Shown here: one piece after another, positions 28,955-36,153 of the stretch | Layout of the letters: the number at the start of each line of letters is the position of its first letter | Numbering within the stretch: the first letter of the stretch is position 1 | Assembly: GCA_947168445.1 (NCBI GenBank) | Contig: CAMVLW010000003.1 | Span: 16,182 to 80,181, forward strand | Source of the DNA: an uncultured Clostridia bacterium | Lineage (GTDB): Bacteria > Bacillota > Clostridia > Oscillospirales > Acutalibacteraceae | Direction: 5' to 3' | DNA: 64,000 bases | Program-made: the position numbers and the translations under genes | The notes under the pieces: model-generated | The model's input: the letters and a program-made list of their open reading frames with translations, nothing else | Database searches by the model: none | Told to the model about the DNA's origin: nothing

Positions 28955-31426
28955 TTATTCGGCTTTTTCCTTCTTCTTTTTGCCGACAATCCTTGTGATG
29001 ACAAAGGTAATCAGGCAGCCCGCAGCCAAGCCGATGACCGCTCCGAGCACAAGAGAGCCGCCGGAGAACACAGAGCCGGCAGTTTGAGTGTCCGCGGAAA
29101 CAACGTCACGCTTAAAGAAAACGTAGGTGCCCTCATTGGGGTCGTTGTAGCAGATGTCACCCTTGGTGGTGGTGAGGTTTTGCGCCGCTGTTTCACCGAA
29201 CATGTGAATTCCGGTATCATAACCCTCAGGCGCGGGACCGTCGCCCAGCTTCACCTTTAAGGAATCCGCGAGAATCGGCGTGCCGTTTTTGTATTTCACG
29301 CTGTAGAGCGCCAGCCACTGCTTGCCGACGTCGCCGTTGAGGTCGGCGCAGTCTTTCAGAATTTCATGGTTCTTCTTTTCAACATTGGTGCCGCCGCCGT
29401 CGGTGCGGTTGCAGGTGACGACCTTGTAGTAAGCGGTCTGATTTTGAATCATCACCGTTTGCTTTTTGCCGTTGATGGTTTGGTCTTCGGTGATGTCAGC
29501 CTGCTCAACAATGTATTTGGGAATCGGAGAGAAATCGACCTTGTAGTACTCCATCATTTCCGTGATGGTAGTGTAGATGGAATAACCGGCAAGAAATGCC
29601 ATGGCAATTGTAAAGCCGGCGGCAATATATCTGGAAATGTTAGATTTGGACACAACCTCTTTCATTGCGTTCTGATACTCTTTTGTGTTTGAATAGTTTT
29701 CGATATTCTTTATAGATGATTTTATGCCCTGTTCTCTCATGTCGAGCATGTGCTGCGTCACGGAGTTACCCGGATCATTTTGAAGCATCTGCTCAAACCT
29801 GAGATAATCATTCTGTGCATTTGTCAAGCTGTTTTGCAACTGTTGCATCCTCTGCTCAACGATTTTGTTGACAGTTCTTGTAACACTCGTAGTCGGCTTG
29901 ATAGAGGAACCGATAATCAAGGAACCGGCTGCCGCCATTCCGGCGAAAGCAGTACAGCCCCAGAGCACACAGCCCAGTTTGCTCAGTTCAAAGGTTGTTT
30001 CCGTCTGCTGAGCGGCAGCCTTTGCGCGCAGCGCTTCGTTTGTCAGCGCCACGCCGCCTTTTTCGTAGATTTCACGGTTGACGTCCTGGAAAATGGAAGC
30101 CGACTCCATCTTGCTTGAATCAACGTCATCAAAACCGCCGTCAATTGAAATGGCAATCATCATCAAATCCTTGATGGAAAGGAAGTCAAGACCTGCCAGC
30201 TGTCCGTCGGAGAGCGCATCTACCATCGGATACAGATTACGGATGTTTTTCTCACTGCTGAATTCCGCAGCGTTCTTTTGGAAGAATTCCAGAAGTGTGC
30301 CTTTGCCGTATTTATTCACTTCAAGGAAATCGTGAGCGGCAATATCCTCTGCCGATCTGCCTGCCTTGATCATCGCTCCCTGGGAATTGTACGCTTCTGC
30401 AGCCACTTCGGTAACTTCCTCTTTGGTTGGGTTATCGCTAAGCTTGACCTCTTTTTTGTCGGCTTCTTCTTCCATTTCGTCAAGCAGTTCGTCCGCTCTG
30501 TCATTCGCGTCATCATAATTGAGCAGAACCTCATTGAAGGCGCTCCACTTGTCGCGGATTTTCTTGGCGGCGTCGTTATACTTTTTGTCAAGCTCCTTGT
30601 TAATCTCTGTGGGTGTAAGAGTGGGATTTTCATCCTTAATCTCTTTCGAAAGAGAATTCAAGTCGGTTTGCACAAAGCGGTCAAGCCATGTGGTGTCGGA
30701 GGAGTCAGCCGCCTTGGTCAGCTCGGTTTCCATCAGCTGCACCGCCTGTCCGTTGCCCTGCATTAAAAGGGTAAGAATGTCACAGTGGTTTTTCTTTTCT
30801 GTGTCGGACAGCTTGTTGTAGGCTTCGTCGCCCATTTCGTACTTTGTCTGATTGACCAGCAAATCACCCAAGGGTCTGTTGCCGGTGTCGTCGTCGGTCA
30901 GCTTGTTGAGCAGGGTTTTGTAGTAATTCGCACGCTTGTAGTTAGCGGAATCCTGCGGCTTTTTAAGATTTTCGCGGTATTCGTTGAGCGTTGCGATAAA
31001 ACGGTCTACAAACGGCTTGATTCTGGTGTTCATGTGGTTGTTCATCAGCGTTTCGTAGTCCTCAAAGCTGTAGCCGCCCCTCATGTTCATGACCGCAAGG
31101 TCGGTGACAGCGTCTTTCGCGTTGTCGGTGGTTTTGTAGCCCAGATAGACAATCTTCTGGTTGGGACCTTGTTTGAGAGGACTCTTGGCGCCCGCGCCCT
31201 CGTTAAGATTGGCATATTCGCCTTGGTCGTTGGCAAGAATCGTGTAGCCCTCTGCCAAAAGCTCCTTTGAAGCTTCGTCTGAGGTTACACCCATGCCAAC
31301 CTTCACCTCGCTGATGTATTTCTTTGCGTTGCTCTCCGCCGCAGAAGCGATTACCTGCGTGGGAGCAATAAACAGCATTGCCATACAGAGCACAGCTGAA
31401 GTTATGGCTGTCAGTATTTTTTTCAT
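28955..31426 (-). CDS. YISEVKV-family membrane-anchored surface protein (paralogue 1)
   Basis: The protein has 823 residues; ATG 31426 follows AGGAGGT. Layout by residue: signal peptide 1-30; N-terminal unit 37-120 (KYISEVKVGMG, ANLNEGAGAK, KIVYLGYKTTDN, AVTDLAVMNMRGG); helical ectodomain 125-475; membrane helix 483-507; helical, probably coiled-coil segment 508-597 that differs from the paralogues; membrane helix 599-620; second unit 635-775 (ADLNGDVGKQWLALYSVKY, GTPILADSLKVKL); membrane helix 789-813; basic tail GKKKKEKAE. By the positive-inside rule the two units are outside and the variable segment is inside the cell. It is first in the cluster, driven by the repeat-bearing promoter at 31460-31494. 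Family function unknown; I know of no characterised member. Confidence 0.82.
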   Translation of the reverse strand: MKKILTAITSAVLCMAMLFIAPTQVIASAAESNAKKYISEVKVGMGVTSDEASKELLAEGYTILANDQGEYANLNEGAGAKSPLKQGPNQKIVYLGYKTTDNAKDAVTDLAVMNMRGGYSFEDYETLMNNHMNTRIKPFVDRFIATLNEYRENLKKPQDSANYKRANYYKTLLNKLTDDDTGNRPLGDLLVNQTKYEMGDEAYNKLSDTEKKNHCDILTLLMQGNGQAVQLMETELTKAADSSDTTWLDRFVQTDLNSLSKEIKDENPTLTPTEINKELDKKYNDAAKKIRDKWSAFNEVLLNYDDANDRADELLDEMEEEADKKEVKLSDNPTKEEVTEVAAEAYNSQGAMIKAGRSAEDIAAHDFLEVNKYGKGTLLEFFQKNAAEFSSEKNIRNLYPMVDALSDGQLAGLDFLSIKDLMMIAISIDGGFDDVDSSKMESASIFQDVNREIYEKGGVALTNEALRAKAAAQQTETTFELSKLGCVLWGCTAFAGMAAAGSLIIGSSIKPTTSVTRTVNKIVEQRMQQLQNSLTNAQNDYLRFEQMLQNDPGNSVTQHMLDMREQGIKSSIKNIENYSNTKEYQNAMKEVVSKSNISRYIAAGFTIAMAFLAGYSIYTTITEMMEYYKVDFSPIPKYIVEQADITEDQTINGKKQTVMIQNQTAYYKVVTCNRTDGGGTNVEKKNHEILKDCADLNGDVGKQWLALYSVKYKNGTPILADSLKVKLGDGPAPEGYDTGIHMFGETAAQNLTTTKGDICYNDPNEGTYVFFKRDVVSADTQTAGSVFSGGSLVLGAVIGLAAGCLITFVITRIVGKKKKEKAE

Positions 31427-31459
31427 TATCGTACCTCCTAAACAAATGTTTACATGCTT

Positions 31460-31494
31460 ATCATACCACACGTTGGGGGACAATTGGGGGACAA
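31460..31494 (-). promoter_or_regulatory. Promoter with paired 11-bp direct repeats (SARP-type layout), cluster promoter
   Basis: On the minus strand two perfect copies of TTGTCCCCCAA (31494-31484 and 31483-31473) are followed by 7 bases and the -10 box TATGAT (31465-31460). Spacing and sequence match the site at 26370-26404, although the surrounding leader DNA differs, so the element is conserved by function. The candidate activator is the SARP-type response regulator at 33745-34545 (inference). Confidence 0.75.
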
Positions 31495-31537
31495 AAAGGA
31501 ATATTTTTTATTATTTTTTGAAAAATATTAATTCTTC

Positions 31538-31566
31538 TTGTTTTGTTTGCATTTATATAGTATAAT
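31538..31566 (+). promoter_or_regulatory. Sigma-A promoter of the SpoIIE-type phosphatase gene
   Basis: TTGTTT (31538-31543), a 17-base spacer and a perfect TATAAT (31561-31566) lie 57 bases before the ATG at 31624. The promoter is back-to-back with the repeat-bearing promoter of the surface-protein cluster. Confidence 0.7.
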
Positions 31567-31623
31567 AAACTGGTAAATATCATCGCGGCACTTACTCCGT
31601 CCGCAAAAAGGTCGTGACAGAAA

Positions 31624-33276
31624 ATGGAGAACAAAAAATTCACGAAAAGCCTTGCATTCAAAACAATGCTGCGGCTGTTTCTCACTGTAATCGTTTTATC
31701 GCTTGTCGCCAGCGCAGTTATCGGCGTAATTACGTATGTCAATCTGTCGGCTGAGCTGCGGGACTATGCCTATGACGCGGCGCGAAAGGGAACGGCGCTG
31801 ACCTCGGCAGACGCCGACGAGGACATTCACGCCAATATTGAAAGATATACGAAAACAGGGCATACCGACGAGAATTACAAAAATATCTTCCTGAATCTTC
31901 TGCTGATTAATGATGATTATGAATTGCAGCGCTGCGACATTTTTATTCCCTACGAGAATCATATCACCTACCTGATGTCCACCACCGACAAGACAGCGGG
32001 CGAATCTCTGAATAAGGAGGCTCCCTATTACGGCAGCGAAAAGGACTATGTTTTAAAGGCGATTGAGGCGTCAACCAACACGGAATTAGACCCCGAAAAA
32101 TCAAAAAAGGAAAATATTTACACCGACAACGTCAAGGACGGCGTGAAGGTCGTGACCTATTATACGCCGGTGCTTGACAAAAACGGAAATGTTGCCGCTG
32201 TGTTTGCGGCAAGCTATTCCACCGACAAGGTCGTAGCCGTCATCTTCCGCACGATTGCCGGACTGATTGGCGTATCGCTTGCCGTTATGCTTATCTCGAT
32301 GATTGTCTTTTTCTTCTCTATCCGCAAGCATGTCATTAAGCCTGTTACCAACCTGACCAAGTCTGTACGCAAGGCAAAGGAGAGCGTTGAAAACCATCAG
32401 GCTGTGACGACGAATATCCGCACCGGCGATGAAATTGAGGAGCTTGCCGTTGCCTTTGAGGACATGAGCCGTGATTTGATTGGCTACATTGACGAAAACA
32501 CCAGAATCACCGCCGAAAAGCAGCGCATTGATACCGAGTTGAGCTTGGCGACCGGAATTCAGGCAGGCATGCTGCCCGACAAATTCCCGGCGTTCCCGGA
32601 CAGAAAGGATTTCGACATTTACGCTTCAATGAAGCCGGCTAAGGAAGTCGGCGGCGACTTCTACGACTTCTTTATGATTGACGAGGACAGACTGGGAATC
32701 GTCATGGCGGACGTATCCGGCAAGGGTGTGCCGGCAGCGCTGTTTATGATGCACTCCAAAATTCTGCTGAAAAGCTACACCCTGATGAAGCAAACGCCAA
32801 AGGCGGCGCTGGAGGAAGTGAACCGTCAAATTTGCGAGAACAATCCCGAAGAGATGTTCGTCACCGTTTGGCTGGGCGTGCTGGATTTAAAAACAGGCAT
32901 GTTTACCGCTGTTAACGCGGGTCACGAAAGACCCGCCGTGAAGCAGGAAGGCGAGCACTTTGAGCTCTTTAAGGACAAGCACGGCGTTGTGGTCGGCTAT
33001 ATGGACGGCGTCCGCTTTAAAGAATATGAATTGCAGCTGACCAAGGGCGCAAAGCTGTTCCTCTATACCGACGGTGTTGCCGAAGCCACCGACGCGCACG
33101 AGGAGCTGTTCGGCACCGACCGCATGATTGAAGCGCTGCGCTCCGCCGAGGACAAGTCGCCCAAGGAAATTCTTGAGACGGTTGACGCGGCGGTTGATGC
33201 ATTTGTCGGCACCGCGCCGCAGTTTGACGACTTAACCATGCTGTGTATCGAGTACAAGGGAGCAAACGAAGAATAA
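31624..33276 (+). CDS. Membrane-bound sensor PP2C-type (SpoIIE/RsbU) serine phosphatase
   Basis: The protein has 550 residues. A membrane helix (residues about 14-35) is followed by an extracellular Cache-like sensor region to about 200, a second helix (AGLIGVSLAVMLISMIVFFF), a HAMP linker (KHVIKPVTNLTKSVRKA) and a SpoIIE-type phosphatase domain from about 310. The metal-binding aspartates of PP2C enzymes are visible in KEVGGDFYDFF, GIVMADVSGKGVPAALFM, LFLYTDGVAEA and FDDLTML. Such enzymes dephosphorylate STAS-domain anti-sigma antagonists in response to signals; the STAS gene follows 76 bases downstream. It is divergent from the surface-protein cluster. The cognate kinase/anti-sigma factor is not encoded here. 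Confidence 0.92.
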   Translation: MENKKFTKSLAFKTMLRLFLTVIVLSLVASAVIGVITYVNLSAELRDYAYDAARKGTALTSADADEDIHANIERYTKTGHTDENYKNIFLNLLLINDDYELQRCDIFIPYENHITYLMSTTDKTAGESLNKEAPYYGSEKDYVLKAIEASTNTELDPEKSKKENIYTDNVKDGVKVVTYYTPVLDKNGNVAAVFAASYSTDKVVAVIFRTIAGLIGVSLAVMLISMIVFFFSIRKHVIKPVTNLTKSVRKAKESVENHQAVTTNIRTGDEIEELAVAFEDMSRDLIGYIDENTRITAEKQRIDTELSLATGIQAGMLPDKFPAFPDRKDFDIYASMKPAKEVGGDFYDFFMIDEDRLGIVMADVSGKGVPAALFMMHSKILLKSYTLMKQTPKAALEEVNRQICENNPEEMFVTVWLGVLDLKTGMFTAVNAGHERPAVKQEGEHFELFKDKHGVVVGYMDGVRFKEYELQLTKGAKLFLYTDGVAEATDAHEELFGTDRMIEALRSAEDKSPKEILETVDAAVDAFVGTAPQFDDLTMLCIEYKGANEE

Positions 33277-33313
33277 AGGCAACACCGCACACCGGAATGA
33301 TGCGGTATTGCCT
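33277..33313 (+). other. Hairpin between the phosphatase and STAS genes
   Basis: AGGCAACACCGCA (33277-33289) pairs with TGCGGTATTGCCT (33301-33313) with one mismatch. It begins right after the phosphatase stop codon and has no U-tract, so it is more likely an mRNA-stability or attenuation element that sets the ratio of the two products than a full terminator. Confidence 0.5.
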
Positions 33314-33352
33314 ATCATTTCAGCGAAACATAAAAGAATAAGAGGAATCTAG

Positions 33353-33649
33353 ATGGAAATCACAATAAGCACAAACGAAACCGAATTGACAATCAGCCCT
33401 AACGGCCGCATAGACACCGCGACAGCCGGAGAGCTGCAATCGGTGGTAAATGACAATATCAGCGGCGTGACCAAGCTGACCTTTGATTTTAAAAACCTGA
33501 GTTACCTTTCTTCCTCCGGTTTGAGAGTGCTGCTGAGCACCCAAAAAATCATGAACAAGCAGGGAACAATGCGGTTTATCAACGTCAACAGCGACGTCAT
33601 GGATATTTTTGACATGACCGGTTTGTCGGACGTCTTTCAAATAGTGTAA
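33353..33649 (+). CDS. STAS-domain anti-sigma factor antagonist
   Basis: The protein has 98 residues and is a single STAS domain of usual length. The phosphorylatable serine is expected in NLSYLSSSGLRVLLSTQK, which matches the SpoIIAA/RsbV signature. AGAGGAA precedes the ATG. It is the natural substrate of the PP2C phosphatase encoded just upstream: in its dephosphorylated form it would bind an anti-sigma kinase and release a sigma factor or other partner. No RsbW/SpoIIAB-type kinase is present in the window, so the final output is unknown. Confidence 0.93.
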   Translation: MEITISTNETELTISPNGRIDTATAGELQSVVNDNISGVTKLTFDFKNLSYLSSSGLRVLLSTQKIMNKQGTMRFINVNSDVMDIFDMTGLSDVFQIV

Positions 33650-33703
33650 TTCCTGACAGAAAACAGACCGCTTGTCTGCTTTTATTAGACAATGCGTTAT
33701 GAC

Positions 33704-33741
33704 AAAAGCTGCCGCAGGCTGACATGCTTGCGGCAGCTTTT
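33704..33741. terminator. Bidirectional terminator between STAS and response-regulator genes
   Basis: AAAAGCTGCCGCA (33704-33716) and TGCGGCAGCTTTT (33729-33741) form a perfect 13-bp stem with a 12-base loop and A/T runs on both sides, between convergent stop codons. Confidence 0.88.
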
Positions 33742-33744
33742 TCG

Positions 33745-34545
33745 TTAATAGTAGTTTTCAAGATGATAGATATAAACCTCTGCCCAGCTATACTGATTGA
33801 GGAATTCTCCCCGGTACAAATCACGGGCTTCCGGCTTTCGTTCCAGATAATCGTAATAATCGCACTGAATCAAATTGGTGTTGACGGAATAGGCGTTGCG
33901 GCTGTGCTCAAGAACCTCCTCCATCTGATATTTGGAGAGGTCTTTTTTGAGGGACTGAACGGCTTTTTTCAGGTGCTCAAAGCTTTTTTGCTCGCTGCTC
34001 TCTTCAAAAATATTGGCGCAGATTTCTCCTCTGGTGGCGGAGGTGCCTCTCAGACAAACGAGATAAGCAAACAGCTCCTTGCCCTTTTGCCGCGAAAACT
34101 TGACCGGCTTTTCTCCGAAGAACACCTCAAAATTTCCGAAGCATTTGACATGCAGCGCTTTTTTCGCGGTCTGCCCTGCCCCGATTGGCTTGCGCAGGTT
34201 GTTAAGGGCTTCCCGCAGCTCGTTGTCGTCAACCGGCTTGAGCAGATAGGCGCTGACATAAAGCCGCAGCGCGTCCAGCGCGTATTCCCTGTATGCCGTC
34301 ACCATGATGATATTAATATCGGGATGATAGCTTTTGATTGTCTGCGCAAGCTCCAGACCGGTTTTTCCGGGCATATTGATGTCCAAAAACGCAATGTCTA
34401 TCTTATTGTTATGTATTTGCTCAATAGCTGTGTCGTAGTTCTGCGCAAAAAAGAACACGTTTTCGTCCGACGGCGCCACTCTTTCGATGGCAAATTTCAA
34501 ATCGTAGCGCATACTCATTTCGTCGTCTGCTATCAGTATATTCAT
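33745..34545 (-). CDS. Response regulator with receiver and SARP-type (BTAD-like) DNA-binding output
   Basis: The protein has 266 residues; ATG 34545 follows GAGGGG. The receiver domain covers about 1-125, with acidic pocket IADDE, phospho-acceptor aspartate in IAFLDINMPGKTG, the threonine in IIMVTAYREYA and the lysine in YLLKPVDD. After a linker, an OmpR/SARP-type winged helix starts at about 135 (VKCFGNFEVFF, FSRQKGKELFAYLV, ICANIFEE) and continues into the beginning of a BTAD-like region (YDYLERKPEARDLYRGEFL). The family activates promoters through tandem repeats spaced by 11 bp. The gene lies 18 bases downstream of a LytS-type kinase gene, its likely partner. The paired repeats upstream of the surface-protein genes are the suggested targets. 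Confidence 0.88.
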   Translation of the reverse strand: MNILIADDEMSMRYDLKFAIERVAPSDENVFFFAQNYDTAIEQIHNNKIDIAFLDINMPGKTGLELAQTIKSYHPDINIIMVTAYREYALDALRLYVSAYLLKPVDDNELREALNNLRKPIGAGQTAKKALHVKCFGNFEVFFGEKPVKFSRQKGKELFAYLVCLRGTSATRGEICANIFEESSEQKSFEHLKKAVQSLKKDLSKYQMEEVLEHSRNAYSVNTNLIQCDYYDYLERKPEARDLYRGEFLNQYSWAEVYIYHLENYY

Positions 34546-34563
34546 GTCTAACCACCCCTCCGG

Positions 34564-35859
34564 TTATTGGCTTGCTTCGGGTATCACAATAACCGCCCGC
34601 GTGCCTTTTCCCGGCGTGCTTTCAATGATAAGCTCGCCCTTGCACATAATTTCCACTCTGTTTCTGGTGTTCGCAATACCGACAGAGTTCTTTCCCTTGG
34701 TTTGCAGTTCGTTAACATCAAAGCCCGCGCCGTTGTCCTCGATTGACACAATCCGCTTTTCTCCGTCGCTTTTGGTGGTGATTCGAATGACGCCGTTTTC
34801 ACTTTGACCGCTCTTGAAGCCGTGGTGAACAGCGTTTTCCGCCAAGGTCTGGATAGAAAAGGGCGGAACGTCAAAATCGGTCGCGTTGATGTTGTACTCG
34901 CACTTGATGCCGTCTCCGAAGCGCTTCGACTGGATAAGCAGATAGTTTTTGACAATGTCCAGCTCTGTTTCAACCGAAATGCAGTCCTCCTCTGTCAGAT
35001 AATCGGTAATGCCCCTGAGATAATTGGAGAACTCCGTCACCGTTTCCGCCGCTTCGTTCGGCGCTGTCAGGCATTGAAAGCGGATGAGCGCCAGCGTGTT
35101 GAAGATAAAGTGCGGCTTCATCTGTTGGTTGACGAGCTTTAGCTTTTCTTCGCTCAGCTTTTTCTCCTTTTCTATCAAGGACTGCACATAGCTCGTTTCA
35201 TAGGAAATGAACAGGATAATGACCGAGATAACAATGGCAAAGGTGACAAAGGGCGTTTCCGGGTAAAACAGCTTGATGATGATACCGATAAGCGGCAGGG
35301 TCAAAAAGGAAACAACCGCCACTCTTTCGATAATCAGCATGTATTTGCTGTATTGCATCGCAACTGCCAGCGTGGAGACAATGCCCGTGAAGCCAATCAA
35401 ACTCGGCAGCCAGAAAAGATACGGCATACGCACATAACGGCTTGCGTCGTCGATGCGGAAAATGAACGGAACGATTTCATTGATAATCAGCAGCACCGCA
35501 CCGAATATAAAGATACCCCATTCTACCAATTCCCAATAAAGCTTAAAGCCGCCGGAGCGTTTGTAGATGATTTGGGAAACATACTGCGCCGCAAGCGGAA
35601 TACTCAGAAAGCTGAGAAAATAGACGCCAAAGGTCGCCCATCTTTCAACGGCGTTTCCCACCTTTGAAGCGTCGCCGCGAAAAAGAATAGAGATACCGTC
35701 GCATAACATCAGCGCCGCCGAACAAAGCATGGCAAGCATCAGCTTGCGCGCGCCGGATTTGTCGAAATATCTTGTTAAAAGAATGGTCAGCGCAGCAATC
35801 AAGCTGAAAAAAGCGCCCCACATCTCAATGGAAAAATACACGCTCTGAATCGTAGTCAT
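34564..35859 (-). CDS. LytS-type sensor histidine kinase with 7-TM N-terminus
   Basis: The protein has 431 residues; ATG 35859 follows AAAGGAGG. About seven hydrophobic helices fill residues 10-230 and form a membrane-embedded sensor without a large extracellular domain. A short coiled linker (IEKEKKLSEEKLKLVNQ) leads to the His_kinase box of the LytS/YehU family, QQMKPHFIFNTLALIRF, whose histidine is phosphorylated. The ATPase domain shows an N box (QTLAENAVHHGF) and G boxes (IEDNGAGFD; NSVGIANTRNRVE; STPGKGTRAVI). It is cotranscribed with the SARP-type response regulator. The signal sensed cannot be told from the sequence. Confidence 0.93.
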   Translation of the reverse strand: MTTIQSVYFSIEMWGAFFSLIAALTILLTRYFDKSGARKLMLAMLCSAALMLCDGISILFRGDASKVGNAVERWATFGVYFLSFLSIPLAAQYVSQIIYKRSGGFKLYWELVEWGIFIFGAVLLIINEIVPFIFRIDDASRYVRMPYLFWLPSLIGFTGIVSTLAVAMQYSKYMLIIERVAVVSFLTLPLIGIIIKLFYPETPFVTFAIVISVIILFISYETSYVQSLIEKEKKLSEEKLKLVNQQMKPHFIFNTLALIRFQCLTAPNEAAETVTEFSNYLRGITDYLTEEDCISVETELDIVKNYLLIQSKRFGDGIKCEYNINATDFDVPPFSIQTLAENAVHHGFKSGQSENGVIRITTKSDGEKRIVSIEDNGAGFDVNELQTKGKNSVGIANTRNRVEIMCKGELIIESTPGKGTRAVIVIPEASQ

Positions 35860-35916
35860 CCGCCTGTTCCTCCTTTTTTACCGCATACGGCATACCCCTA
35901 ATGCATATACATTTAT

Positions 35917-35966
35917 ATTATACTACATTTTTTTCATATATTCTATAGGGGGTTCCAGTATGGAAC
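35917..35966 (-). promoter_or_regulatory. Promoter region of the kinase/regulator operon with palindromic operator
   Basis: A perfect minus-strand TATAAT (35922-35917) has only a weak -35 (TAGAAT, 35945-35940). The perfect palindrome GTTCCA-GTA-TGGAAC (35952-35966) lies just upstream of it, where an activator would bind. The rest of the 294-base gap holds the divergent promoter at 36088-36116 and AT-rich DNA. Confidence 0.5.
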
Positions 35967-36087
35967 ACAAAAAGTTTTAAAAAATACAATGTTTTTTATT
36001 GCTTTGTTACGAAACGGTTGTTATTTTGCGGACAATGCGCTGGTAAGTGCCAAAAAGCGCTGATTTCCATGCGTTTCTATTGATTTT

Positions 36088-36116
36088 TTGCATAATTATG
36101 TTAATATTAATATAGA
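36088..36116 (+). promoter_or_regulatory. Sigma-A-like promoter of the CmpB-like gene
   Basis: TTGCAT (36088-36093), a 17-base spacer and TATAGA (36111-36116) lie 37 bases before the ATG at 36154. Confidence 0.5.
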
Positions 36117-36153
36117 TATAAAAGGGGTATAGATTATCACATTTGGAGAGGAT

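Noticed and set aside
26322..31483. N-terminal extensions starting MSPNV in the paralogue genes (from 26393 and 31483)
   Set aside because: The extension is a translation of the conserved promoter repeats; good ribosome binding sites and signal peptides start at 26321 and 31426.
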